From Platerodrilus igneus (taxonomy: Eukaryota > Arthropoda > Insecta > Coleoptera > Lycidae): a stretch of DNA of 64,000 bases. The stretch lies in the NCBI GenBank assembly GCA_036346225.1, contig JARFIW010000999.1, positions 6,927,001 to 6,991,000 of the forward strand, written 5' to 3'. This document shows, piece after piece, positions 32,305 to 43,363 of the stretch. How positions within the stretch are numbered: the stretch's first letter is position 1; every line of letters begins with the position of its first letter. Under the pieces are notes generated by a model. The model was not told the origin of the DNA and searched no databases. It worked only from the letters and a program-made list of their open reading frames with translations. Position numbers and translations under genes: made by a program.

Positions 32305-33385
32305 TTATAACTCTCCAGGTTTCTTTAGGAATATTTTTCGAGTTTAATATACGTTTAGATAAAGAATGTGACTTTGCTGTTTTTACTAAATTGTTAAAAA
32401 TTCTTTTATAGCGAAGGTAATAAGATTTAATGAAAGTAGAATTGGAGAAATGTTTATACAGAATGTGAAGTGACTTTTTGTTTTTTGCTGAAATTCTCAA
32501 GCCCGCAGTTAGCCAACTTTTATTCCCAGGCTTAACTAACACCAGGGGGAAGGACATGTCATATGCCGAAGAAATTTTGTTAACTAATGAATTGAAATTC
32601 TAGTTAAGGTCAGTTAAATTTGAAGTGGGCAGACTATCAAAGGAACTCACAAAAGTAGATATGTTCGCTGGGGAAAAAATTCTGTAGTAGTTAGGGGCTG
32701 GTATGTTCGAATTCTGTAAGCTAGTACTGAAAAGAATTGCTTCATGGTCCGATAGATCACTACTGATTATTTCAGTATTAATAATTAAATTTGAACTAAT
32801 ATTCGTAAGAACATAGTCAATTCTGGAACTAGAGTTAGCTGTTATTCTAGTGTCAGATGCTACCTGCATAGCTAAGTTGTAGCAATTAATAATTTGTTTT
32901 AACCGAAGAACATTTTTATCCAGGTTGTTATTAAAATTAAGATTAAAGTTCCCTGTAATGATTAGCTTACAATAAGAAGAAGTGACCGAGTGTAAGAGTG
33001 TATCCAGGGATAAAAGGAAATAGTCGACATTACATGTTGGGGAACAATAAATGGAAAAGATATGTAGTTTAAGACTTTTGCTGAAGGCATGAGAGAGTTC
33101 AAAATTGAGCTCACTCTGGAGTTAATTAAAATCAGTGTTTTGGGAGAAGTCAGTGGTCAATCTACAATAAATGGCTGTGCCACCATGACTCGAGTGCGGT
33201 CTGTGATATATACTAATAATGTGATAATTTTCAATATGAACATATTCCTCTGAGTTTAGCCAATGTTCTGTCAGACATATAATTTCTGGACAGTCTATGC
33301 TATCTAACAATACAAGTAAGTTATTAACCTTGCTGCGCGAACTACGTATGTTGCACAGTAGGAGGAAGAGGCGCTGTGGTTTCAT
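32294..33385 (-). pseudogene. Endonuclease and linker of LINE-3 ORF2, frame-broken
   Basis: Starts near 33385 with LFLLLCNIRSSRSKVNNLLV and EIICLTEHWL carrying the catalytic Glu (about 33280), then GGTAIYCRLTTDF. After breaks near 33120 comes the GNFNLNF-like segment (about 32950-32930). SSSRIDYVLTNISSNL and SDLSDHEAILFST with the catalytic SDH follow (about 32770-32730). The linker reads KSWLTAGLRISAKNKK and YYLRYKRIFNNLVKTAKSHS, ending PKETWRVINED just before the RT frame. At least three frame interruptions. Confidence 0.85.
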
Positions 33386-33389
33386 AGTC

Positions 33390-34056
33390 TAAAAATTTTT
33401 TATTATTTTTAAGATTATTCCCTAGATTAGGTTTGTCAATTCGATTACTTGAATCAGAATTGTTCAAGTTTGAAATATCATGTGATGAGTGTGTGAATGA
33501 AGACCTAGAACTATATGTAGATGTCTTTATATATAGGAGATTTTGATTCCTAGTGTTAACAGATAGTGTAGATTTGGAGGTAAAGCTATTAGTGATCAGT
33601 AAAACGTGCTTCAATAAAAGTTCTTTTCCACTATTCTTAATATGTAATCCATGGTTGGTGAAGTGTTTTGATGATATAATGGTGTTGATATCAACATAAA
33701 AAAATTGACTTTAGCAGAAACAAGCAGCGAGTACAAGTCACAATTAAGTGAATGTATAAAGTTATTTAATATATGACGACCTTTCCAAAATGGGGAACAT
33801 ATCAGGACCAAATTTGTGTTGACAGCAATGTTGAGTAATAATTTTTGGTATCCTGAGAAATGTTGGAACCTCTAAGAGCGTTGTTAGTTCCACCCAAAAT
33901 AATAACATAATCGTCCTGAGTGAGGTCTCTGATATAAGATGATATGTTCGCTGTAACAACGTCTAATGTTGCATTGGGTTTGCATTCATTGAAAATTGAG
34001 AAATTATTGTGTTTAATTAATGAGCTTAGGATTGCATAGAAATTTTTCACATGACT
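33390..34056 (-). pseudogene. LINE-3 ORF1, esterase-like C-terminal part
   Basis: Upstream of the endonuclease on the - strand. Reads VKNFYAILSSLIKHN, QDDYVIILGGTNNAL (about 33920-33880), FSGYQKLLLNIAVNTNLV-like and HILNNFIHSLN, then after breaks NTIISSKHFTNHGLHIKN (about 33680-33640). The GG-N and H-xx-GLH pattern is that of SGNH/GDSL-type esterase domains in ORF1 of CR1-type LINEs. The Ser-rich linker to ORF2 lies at 33390-33610. Its N-terminal half is at 40647-41552, across the BEL insertion. Confidence 0.7.
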
Positions 34057-34061
34057 GTCAC

Positions 34062-34435
34062 TGTTAAGGCTTTATAAGTATTTTGGTTGTAGTGTAGTAT
34101 GCCAATCACAATTAATTTAAGTCCTTAAACTATTCCCACCTAGAAACCCTCCATTATCCCTACCTTTAGTGCAACGACATAAAAGGGTTGGTAATGTACG
34201 AGTGGACGACTATTCAACTTCGTTCTCGCTTGGCTTTGGTTCGTGATTTAGTTCGGTGCATCGAGCATCAGTAATTAGCAACAATTAGTGAACAATTATA
34301 CATACAGTCCATAATTATCTGATAGCAGTGCAAGTACAATCAACCACTACAACCAGTGAAAGGTAGGTGATATATTCCTTTAAATTATCATTTCCTTTGT
34401 GTGATTGTAAATGCAAATTAACATTTTGATTAACA
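34062..34435 (+). repeat. 5' LTR of the BEL/Pao element
   Basis: 374 bp, TG...CA ends. Compared with the 3' LTR it has an extra 3 bases near 34200 (tgtacgagtgg against tgtcagtgg) and scattered single changes. Confidence 0.95.
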
Positions 34436-34995
34436 TTTTTGGTCCTTTGAGCAAATATTTGGCTTATTAATTGGTTTATTATTGGCATTTATTATTGGCA
34501 TTCATTTTAACTACATTGTTAATTGCTCTTCGCTTAAATTAGGGGTTGACCGCATTTAGAAGAAAAGTGTAGTCATACCACCAGTTTCATACTCAATTGT
34601 GTAAACTAACTTATAGTAGATGCAATCTCGCATTAAATTTGAAATTTTGTACTGATACAGAATCTTATAAAGCCTTAAAATGACAAATCTTTGTAAATTT
34701 TAGGGATAGTTAACGTAAGAATTTGTAGTCAGAAAAGTGTTTAACAATACAGTTATTTTAAACTTGTAATTCAAGTTCGCTAGAGAATTCAGGTATTCGT
34801 AAAACCGGGTAGAATAAAACCCTTTGCTCTTTGTCATATTGAAACTTGCAAGCTCCCGTTAGGCACGTTGTAGTAAAAATTCTTTAACAGGTAGTTCAAC
34901 ATTACCCTTGGTATATCCTATTATTAGGTGAACAAACCCTTCATTTTGTAGCTGAAATCAATATAAAATCGATATTAGTAACCTTGTTCGTTAGG
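34436..34995 (+). other. BEL/Pao primer binding site and untranslated leader
   Basis: The primer binding site starts three bases after the LTR (TTGGTCCTTTGAGC at 34439-34452). The rest is an AT-rich leader up to the gag ATG at 34996. No other element recognised. Confidence 0.7.
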
Positions 34996-36245
34996 ATGGC
35001 ACATATTTCATCGGATAGGTTGATAGTGGATTTAAAGGCCGCACTCGATAGATTATCTGATATATCTGGTGCGATAGATAAATTGGAGCATATTAAAGGC
35101 AATTGTATTTCTGTTAATATTATGGCTGAAAGCGCCTTTGATATCAAAAACGATGTAGATACTGCTTATAAAACGTGCATATTGGATGAGGACAACTCTG
35201 AATTATTAAATGCAATTACAACACTAAGAATTGAAATAGATAGGTCTTTGTTAAACATTAAAATTATTAAAGCTCAGTTTGATAATATATCCACTGCTGA
35301 AAAAGGCTTGACTGAAATATTACTGGTATTGGCTCATGTACTAATATTCGTCTCCCTCGGATAGAAATGAAAAATTTTCTGGAAAAATAGAACATTTCAA
35401 GAGTTTATTCAATTTTTAATAATTTAGTTCATGAAAATAATCAATTGCTACCGATCGAAAAGTTCTATTTTTAATTGATGCGTTGGATTTTAAGTCTAGA
35501 GAACTCATTAGACATTTGCAAATTTCGAATAATAATTATATGCTAGCTTATTCAATTATTGTGGAAAGGTTTAATTCAAAACGTTTAATTGCAAACACGC
35601 ATTGGAATGCTTTAGAATCGTCACCAAAAGCAAAATTTAATTCACATACAGATTTAAGAGAATTGCTTAATTGTTTTACGGAAAATATATCAAGCTTACG
35701 TCAAACTAAGATTGATTTGCTCGACTTCGTATTGTTTAATTTGTTATCAAAAAAGGTAGATACAAATCTTTTGAAAACATTTGAGTTAGAAAATACATCA
35801 GACATTCCATCTTATGATCAATTAAAATTATTTCTAGAAAAACATTGCAAGGCATTAGAAATTAGCAATATGGTTGTTTCCGATACACCGTCCAAATTTA
35901 ATACGTCCATTAAACAAACCATATCATCTAGTGTACCTTCTAAACGTTCCTTTGAATATTCAAAACCCCAAGTTCGAAAGTCATTCGTAACAACTTCATT
36001 CGCTCAGAAATGCAGTCTTTGCAGTGGTACTCATAACTTATACCAATGTGAAATGTTTCTGAATAAATCGCCACAAGACCGTTATAACTTTGTTAAAGAC
36101 AAACACTTATGCATTAATTGTCTTCGCAACTCTCATATGGTTACACGCTGCTCTTCCAAACTTGTTTGTAAAAAGTGTGCAAGGGTCATCATACTTTATT
36201 GCACTTTGAAAACCCTACAGTTGCACAGAAACCTGCAATCACTCA
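34996..36245 (+). pseudogene. BEL/Pao gag with zinc knuckles
   Basis: Start ATG at 34996 (MAHISSDRLIVDLKAALDRL), helical N-terminal part. A one-base change near 35350 breaks the frame at LPRIEMKNFSGK, and a further shift lies near 35470. The DUF1759-type capsid part reads LDFKSRELIRHLQISNNNYM, RFNSKRLIANTHWNALESSP, LNCFTENISSLRQTKIDLLD and YDQLKLFLEKHCKALE. The nucleic-acid binding part has three Cys/His units: CSLCSGTHNLYQC, then CINCLRNSHMVTRC and CKKC (36013-36180). It would package element RNA in virus-like particles. Confidence 0.9.
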
Positions 36246-36293
36246 GGCAACAGATCAACTTCCGAACCCACCTGCAACACTACTACAAGTACG

Positions 36294-36842
36294 TTGTTAT
36301 CATCTAGATCGTCCAACACAATGACGTTATTAGGCACCGCAAGAATTTCAATTACAGATGGGTTTGGTAAAGTTCAGACAGTAAGAGCACTTGTAGATAG
36401 TGCATCAATGGAAAATTTCATGACTGATAAGTGTTGTCGACGCTTAGGTTTAAGAAAATCGAATATTTCAATGAAGGTTGAAGGCTTAGGTCTATCTGCT
36501 TCTCATGCGTATGGACAAGTATCGTGTAAAATTAGTCCTCAAGGTAAAACTGTTCCAGAGTACAGTATTGATTGTTTTGTTTTACCAGACATTTGTGGAA
36601 CCCTTCCTTCATCAAGGATCTCACCAAATAGTTGGCCTCACATAGTTGGATTAGATTTAGCAGATTCGGACTTCGACAAACCTAGCCATATCGATTTATT
36701 GTTAGGTGCAGATTTGTTCGCGCGTGTTTTATTAAACGCAACTCGCATTGGGTCACTAGAAGAACCCGTGGCAATTCACACTACCTTTGGGTGGATATTA
36801 ACAGGAAGGTTCTTTCTTCTGTTACATCTCGTATATCATTAG
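36294..36842 (+). pseudogene. BEL/Pao protease (DUF1758-like), altered active site
   Basis: Follows gag. The active-site box reads ALVDSASMENFMTDKCCRR (36390-36446), where the normal DSG is DSA. The Gly of the aspartic-protease triad is therefore replaced. Further boxes are KVEGLGLSASHAYGQVSCKI, LPSSRISPNSWPHI and IDLLLGADLFARVLL. The end, EEPVAIHTTFGWILTG, is the conserved transition into pol, where a frame change occurs near 36810. Confidence 0.88.
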
Positions 36843-38700
36843 CTGCACTTGTAGAAGATGCTAACATTACTCGATTTTGGGAACTGGAAAATATTCCAGA
36901 TTCTAACAAATTATCTCCTCATGCGGAAATTTGTGAAAGGCATTTTGTGGACACTCACAAGCAGGATGACACCGGTCGTTTTATTGTTTTGTTACCTTTC
37001 AATGGTCCTGAACCGCTATTTGCTGGCTCTCGGAAATAGCACTTCAAGATTTCTTTCACTAGAACGCCGTTTGAAATAAATCCTCAACTGTATAATTCGT
37101 ACAGAGAATTTATGCAGAATTATATCGATAGTGGTCACATGTCTCGTATTGTATCGGATTCAACTCGATCGTCTACATTATCGCCGGTATATTACATACC
37201 ACATCACGCCGTGTTCAAACCAGACAGTACAACTACAAAACTTCGTGTCGTATTTGATGCTTCAGCCAGCGCTCAAAGTGGAGGGTCTTTAAATGATCAT
37301 TTACTCGCAGGCCCCCTCTTCAAAAGATATCATGGAGTTGTTATTACACTTTCGTTTACATTCTGTAGTTTTAACTGCGGACATTAAGCAAATGTATAGA
37401 CAGATTCTTATTTCTACTAGCCATCGAGACTATCAACGTATAGTTTGGAGATTTAAGTCCTCGAGTCTGTTATCGATTATCAGCTAAACACTGTTACATA
37501 CGGCATCACATCATCACCATTTTTAGCCATGCGTGTAATTCAAGAACTTGCAAAGTCAATCGTTACGTTTTCCTATTGCTTCCAAGATTTTAGCATCGGA
37601 TACGTACGTGGATGATTTGATTACAGGGTGTGATTCGATAGAGGATGGCAAACGACTCGTGTATGAATTAAACCAAATTTGCCAATCAGGTGGTTTTATG
37701 TTGCGAAAGTGGAATAGCAACGTGCCAAGTGTCATTGGCCATTTACCTGATTCCGTTCGGTATCAGCAAGCATTTTTGTTTGAAGAGGTAAACAATACTT
37801 CTCAAAAAATTTTAGGACTGCAATGGCAACCATTGAGTGATGTGTTGTTTTACAATCTTAATATCGTTGATCGGCCTTGTACCAAAAGGAATATGGTTTC
37901 GAAATTGCAAGGATCTTTGACCCTCTGGGGTTATTATCACCATTGGTCTTCTTCGCAAAACATTTGATTCAATCTGTATGGATATTAGGAATTGGCTGGG
38001 ATGAACTTCCTCCCCAACAAATTGTTTTAAAATGGAATCTGTATCTTCAACAATTACCCGAGTTATTGAAAATTGAAATTCCTCGACGGATTCTTTGCGA
38101 TAACCATCAAACTGTACAAATTCATGCATTTTGTGATGCATCGGAAGCTGGATATGCAGCAGCAGTTTATCTCCGCTGTGTCGATGAGAAAGGGAACATC
38201 CAAGTATCATTGGTCTGTGCCAAATCTAAGGTCGCACCAACCAATCGTATATCATTACCTCGATTAGAATTGTGTGGTGCAGTGTTGTTGTCGAACTTGG
38301 TCGAGTATGTGCAAAATACGTATAGAGATAATTTAGTATTGGACGATACATTTGCGTGGTCAGATTCCACAGTAGCATTAGCATGGATTCGATCTTCGTC
38401 GTATAATTGGAAGACCTTTATTAGCAATCGTGTCTCGCATATCCAAGAACGAGTGGCTCCATCATCGTGGCATCATATTAAATCACAGGATAATCCTGCT
38501 GACTGTGCATCAAGAGGATTATTAGCTGCTGAGCTTGTTAATCATCCTTTGTGGTGGACGGCTCCACCATGGTTACTATTACCTAAAGAGAATTGGCCTG
38601 CTCATATGGAACCAACTCTTACAGATCACACTCAGATGCACATTGAAAAAGAACTTTATCCCTTAATATACACGTTGCAGATCATTTCGTAGACTCGATG
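36843..38700 (+). pseudogene. BEL/Pao reverse transcriptase and RNase H
   Basis: RT: ILTRFWELENIP-like start, HFVDTHKQDDTGRFIVLLPF, MSRIVSDSTRSS, YYIPHHAVFKPDSTTTKLRV, FDASASAQSGGSLNDHLLAG, TADIKQMYRQILIS with the first Asp (about 37375), TYGITSSPFLAMRVIQEL and YVDDLITGCDS with the catalytic pair (about 37600). The connection has RIFDPLGLLSPLVFFAK. RNase H: IHAFCDASEAGYAAAVYLR (about 38120), then SLPRLELCGAVLLSNLVEYV, FAWSDSTVALAWI and HIKSQDNPADCASRGL. Frame changes near 37040, 37380, 37480, 37540 and 37930 spread it over three frames. Confidence 0.92.
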
Positions 38701-38939
38701 GTAAATCAATTTTCAGATTTGCGAAAAATATGCAGGATTCTGGTATATATTTGTCAGTTCATTCGTAACTTGAAAGTTCGTGCAAATTTGGATATTCGAA
38801 ACTTAGAACAATTATTGGTCTCCCCGAACAGTATGCACTTCATTTATTAATAAAACGGGTTCAAGAACAAGTTTTCAGTCAGGACATTGATATCATTCGA
38901 AAGGAAAACTTAGTAATAAACAACTTCGACCTCTCAGTC

Positions 38940-40166
38940 CTTTCCTTGACAGTGATGGGTTGTTAAGGGTGGGCGGCCGGTTGCGAAATGCAGACGTATC
39001 TTATGATACAAAATTTCCTTTGCTACTTCCTCGGTCACACCGGGTGACAGAGCTCATTATTCGAGATTGCCATACGAAATATTTACACCCTGGACTTAGA
39101 ACTACTCATTTTTGTTAGTACAAAATTTTTGGATTCTGTCTGCAAAAGGGCTATTCAACAGTGCCTAAACTCTTGTATTCGATGTTTTCGTCAAAACCTA
39201 TTTCGCTATGCCCTCCTATGGGCGACTTGCCCCCGCTAGACTTACTGCCGGTAAAGCGTTTCTACATACTGGGGTAGACTACGGTGGACCCTTTTCTATC
39301 ACCATGAATCGTATTAGAGGTGCCAAATCATTGAAAGCCTATGTTTGTTTATTTGTTTGTCTTAGTACAAAAGCGATACATCTGGAGTTGGCATCAAACC
39401 TATCTAAAGAAGCCTTTATTGCAGCTTTACGGCGGTTTGTAGCACGCAGAGGTAAATGCTTGCAAATTCATAGTGACTGTGGAACAAATTTTATCGGAGC
39501 ATCTCGGGAACTAATCGAATATATGAAGCAGTCATCTGAAACGGAAGGTATTCACTTTGTTTTAATCCTCCGTCGGCTCCTCACTTTGGGGAATGTGGGA
39601 AGCTGGGATAAAATCTGTAAAGTCCCATCTCAAGAAGGTGGTAGGCGAACAAATTCTCTCGTACGAAGAATTTAACACCATTCTTGCTCAAATTGAAGCC
39701 ATATTAAACTCCAGACCTTTATGTCCAATGAGTAACGATCCCACTGATTTTTCATTCTTAAGTCCTGGTCATTTTCTGAACGTAGAACCAGTGTCTGTCA
39801 TTCCCGACCCTAATGTCTTAGATCTGAAACTATCTTCTTAAATCGTTGGCAACTGGTTCAACGTATTCAGCAATCATTTTGGAAACGGTGGCATTTGGAG
39901 TACCTGCACACACTTCAACAGAAAACCAAATGGTTTTCTGCTAATTATTCGTTAATGGTGGGAACGTTGGTGTTGATTAAGGATACTCAAGTGTCTCCAT
40001 TACAGTGGAAAATGGGACGTATACATACGTTGCATTATGGAAAGGACAATGTTTGTCGTGTGGCTACCGTGGCAACATCCCAGGGACTATTTAAAAGGCC
40101 CGTGGTAAAATTGTGCCCTCTCCCATTTCAGAGGCAACTTAGTATTATAGTTAGTATATTAGGGTA
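38940..40166 (+). pseudogene. BEL/Pao integrase
   Basis: HHCC part: RVTELIIRDCHTKYLHPGL (about 39040-39100), then QQCLNSCIRCFRQ (about 39150-39190). Core: GVDYGGPFSI with the first Asp (about 39275), IHSDCGTNFIGA with the second Asp (about 39470) and GMWEAGIKSVKSHL with the Glu (about 39595). Then EAILNSRPLCPM and SPGHFL. The C-terminal part GTLVLIKDTQVSPLQWKMGR, ending near RPVVKLCPLP (about 40130), is typical for BEL. Stops or shifts occur near 38690, 39120, 39590 and 39840. Confidence 0.9.
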
Positions 40167-40270
40167 AGTTAACTTTTAAATTTACGATTATATATATATA
40201 TATTTTTTTTTTTTGCTCGTTTAGACACACTTAGAAAATAAGTTCCTAATACTTATTTTGGTGGGCGGTA

Positions 40271-40641
40271 TGTTAAGGCTTTATAAGTATTTTGGTTGTA
40301 GTGTAGTATGCCAATCACAATTAATTTAAGTCCTTAAACTATTCCCACCTAGAAACCCTCCATTATCCCTACCTTTAGTGCAACGACATAAAAGGGTTGG
40401 TAATGTCAGTGGACGACAATTCAACTTCGTTCTCGCTTGGCTTTGGTTCGTGATTTAGTTCGGTGCATCGAGCATCAGTAATTAGCAACAATTAGTGAAC
40501 ATTATACATACAGTCCATAATTATCTGATAGCAGTGCAAATACAATCAACCACTACAACCAGTGAAAGGTAGGTGATATATTCCTTTAAATTATCATTTC
40601 CTTTATGTGATTGTAAATGCAAATTAACATTTTGATTAACA
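40271..40641 (+). repeat. 3' LTR of the BEL/Pao element
   Basis: 371 bp, preceded by the purine tract and followed by GTCAC. Confidence 0.95.
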
Positions 40642-40646
40642 GTCAC

Positions 40647-41552
40647 CATATATGACTATCTTTTTCTTTTTCAGATTAGGAATAACATGACTATATTGAG
40701 AGCTGGAGAGAGGCTTTACTGAGTGAGTCCAATTGTTAGAATCATTGCGTTTGTTATAGGCTGATTTGATGTAAGTGCTTCCTGAAGGTTCAAGTCTATC
40801 ATAATTATCTGTGTGGATATTATTTTCATCGTCAGTTATGACTGTCGTACTCATGGAGGTTGTTATCCTAGGGGCACTAGTTAAGAGATCTTGATTAACA
40901 GAAGAAGAATGAGTGGCACTTCCAGATATCAAATCTGTTGTTTGGTTTTGTGCATCAACCATATCAGTGAATATGGGCTTAGTTTGAGAGTGCATACTAT
41001 TGACTATAACCTCAGATTGTGAGTGCTCATTAAGTAAATTACTACTCCCAATCCGATGTGAACTAAAAATTAAGAATTTGTCACTCGAAGTTTGTGTAGC
41101 TTTATTTATCCAAACAGAAGGTTTGAAATGCTGAGCAGTGACAAGCTCAGATTTGAGGGATAAGTTTTCAGTTTCAAGTATTTTTATTTTAGATGAGTAG
41201 TCCTTTGAGAGGTACTGATTTTCTTCGTTAATTTTATTGAGCGAATCCTCCATAGACATACTTTCTTCTAAGCAGAGGTCGACTTGAGATTTTAATCTTT
41301 CAACATGGCGAGTTAAGTTATTGCATTATTCTTTTAAGATTTCATTTTCCGCTTTGGTGTTATTTAACTCATCAATTAGGGTGCTGTATTCTTCCTCGGG
41401 AATGGAAAAAGCTTTAGTGGTACATCAGGATACTTTATAATTCTCTATTTTTTTGAATTTGTTCGTTTTAGCCTCCAAGCATTACAATTGATGCATACAT
41501 AGTTGCTATGAAATTTGGCTTTGCAGCAATTAAAAACAAAACGTCCAGCCAT
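40647..41552 (-). pseudogene. LINE-3 ORF1, N-terminal part
   Basis: Starts at ATG 41552 (MAGRFVFNCCKAKFHSNYVC), with a Cys/His cluster resembling a small zinc-binding module. A long coiled coil follows (TLIDELNNTKAENEILKE, SMEDSLNKINEENQYLSKDY, KILETENLSLKSELVTAQ), then a polar linker. It ends with KKIVIYGDC at the BEL insertion, the usual start (YGDS-like) of the esterase domain. Stops near 41430 and 41325. Coiled-coil ORF1 proteins bind LINE RNA. Confidence 0.75.
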
Positions 41553-41690
41553 TATATGAATGCTGGTGAATAATATGTGAAGGAATGAGGAAGGAAGCAA
41601 GCAAAATTCTTCACACTGTGGGGTCCTTCACAGTGACAACGTAGGACAGAAAGAAGTAGACCACGGTAGAGTTGTAAAATAGAGGACAGA

Positions 41691-42929
41691 GGAATGTAAG
41701 AACATATATATAGGAGTTAATACGGTGTCAAAAAAAATTATAGTAAATTAAATACAATCACAATGCAGGCTATCCAAGTTTACATAAAACTCTTTATAGT
41801 GAAATAAGAGAATTCAATAATGAAATATAAGGATAGCAATATTATAGTTGATAAGTGATAAACTTACATCTGGCATACAACTCAATTGTAATCAGTTTAT
41901 TATAAATGTGTTCAGTTTAATTGCAGGTATAATAAAATTTATACCAAGGTCAAATAATAATAAATTATCAATGTTGTAATGTAATATTTGAAGATTATTA
42001 ATGAATCCCTTAATCAGATGTGTACAAAATGTAAGCTAAATAAGCCGGCATTGGTTCTTGCACAAATACACTAAATTTAAACAATTAATACTAGGTTTGT
42101 CCACATTAACAGCACAGAATTGAAGAGCACATTTAACACACACCACACTCACACACCAGGCAACTTCTTTTGAGTTTCATTTATTGCATACTTTGATGTT
42201 TCACATTATCTGTCATTGGTTTAAATCACAGTTTCGAATCAAAACAAGCAATAAGAGTTTAAAATAATCATAAGACTGAATAATTGTAATTCTGCAAGTA
42301 AAAGAAAATGAATGGATTAAGACAGTAATGAAGGATTTATGAATACTATGCCAAAAAGTTAAATACTTTCGACCGACTAAATGAAATACCAGTTAATTTG
42401 GATAGTTTCAATGAACCATCAACAACTATACAAATAAGTCAACATGCTACCACCATCTCAAATACTTAACAAATGCCTACGAATTCTGGTATTACTATCC
42501 ATAATCGTGCACAAGGGACAATTAACATCAATTACTATAATTGTTTTGGTTTTGTATATGGGAGGTTGGTTAGACTAATAAAAAAATATTTGCTCTTGCT
42601 TTTCGTTCTTCTACTCAATTCTTTATTGAAAGAAATTAAACAGAAAAAAAAATTAACCAACATTTTTTGACTTGAGCCGCCATGATTGTTCTTTTACATT
42701 CAACCAACCACAGAGCTCGGTTTCACAACCAATCATAAAATTAAAAGTCAAAATTTAAAAGTATGGCAAACAATAATAGATAAATTTGTAAAATGTTATT
42801 AACCTAAGAGTTTTCTATTAAATTCTGTTGGTATTTATAAGAGTATAGATTTTTGTGTTATTTTTCCTATTTGTTTTTGTTTAATGTTAGGCCAAAAACC
42901 GTTATGTGTCACACATGCTAAAAACGCAT
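41691..42929. other. Intergenic or OR intron, nothing recognised
   Basis: AT-rich. Short open frames such as 42473-42670 have no recognisable motif. I looked here for the missing C-terminal exons of the odorant receptor and did not see them. Confidence 0.3.
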
Positions 42930-43066
42930 TAGCAGTCGTTAGCTATTATAATTTTATATTCTATTATTTCTACTACTGCTACCTCAAATACACATTCTTT
43001 ACTTAATTCTCTTACAGAGTTTATAACTTTGAAGTTAAGATTATTTCGTATGTATATAATTGTTCC

Positions 43067-43166
43067 CCATTCTGAACGGATCTGCACCTTTACGACGTTC
43101 TAAAATATTAGAACAGGTAGAATGGCTTGCGTGTTTCAATGAGCTAAAAAACCGAAGTATAGGTTT
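43067..43166 (+). ncRNA. Predicted HDV-like ribozyme at the 5' end of R2
   Basis: Same layout as in R1. P1 CCATTCT (43067-43073) pairs with AGAATGG (43119-43125), where R1 has CCATTTC and GAAATGG: two strands changed together. P3 is ACC (43086-43088) with GGT (43116-43118). The loop hairpin is GTTCTAA/TTAGAAC where R1 has GTTCTAG/CTAGAAC, again compensatory. P2 is GGATCTG with TAGGTTT (43160-43166), held by A-U, C-G and wobble pairs. J4/2-like GCTAAA has its candidate catalytic C at 43144. Confidence 0.58.
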
Positions 43167-43363
43167 AACCAAATTAGTGGGGTCTTTAGTGAGGAACTAG
43201 ACTAAGACAAGTCGCCGAAAGAGGGCAGCAGCTTTTTCGGTACTTAGAGTGGCAGAAACCATAGGGGTCGGTATGACATTCTAAGACACACTACTGCGAC
43301 GTGGAAGGCAATGGGAAACCAGCACACTACCTCCCAAGTACACTGCGTACAGAAATTGTTAAA

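Larger units (their letters stand above)
34062..40641 (+). mobile_element. BEL/Pao LTR retrotransposon with GTCAC target-site duplication
   Basis: LTRs at 34062-34435 and 40271-40641 start TGTTAAGG and end GATTAACA. The 5-bp GTCAC duplication lies at 34057-34061 and 40642-40646. After the 5' LTR comes tttTTGGTCCTTTGAGC, a BEL-type primer binding site. A purine-rich ggtgggcggta precedes the 3' LTR. The coding order is gag (DUF1759-like), zinc knuckles, DUF1758-like protease, RT, RNase H and integrase, as in BEL/Pao. About five differences between the LTRs suggest a moderately recent insertion. Several frame changes in the coding part make it inactive as written. It sits in ORF1 of LINE-3. Confidence 0.95.
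30366..41690 (-). mobile_element. - strand CR1/Jockey-like LINE (LINE-3), split by a BEL/Pao element
   Basis: The LINE pieces are 30366-34056 and 40647 to about 41690, about 4.7 kb together. The 3' end has an A-rich tail (tttttttatttattt on the + strand, 30366-30382). ORF1 starts near 41552 and carries an N-terminal Cys/His cluster, a coiled coil and an SGNH-esterase-like part. ORF2 carries an endonuclease and a nearly intact RT. The GTCAC duplication of the BEL element (34057-34061, 40642-40646) proves the two parts were once joined. The 5' end was placed only roughly, by the end of recognisable leader sequence. Confidence 0.85.

Noticed and set aside
42473..42670. Small hydrophobic open frame considered as the missing OR exon
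   Set aside because: No OR C-terminal signature and no supporting splice sites.
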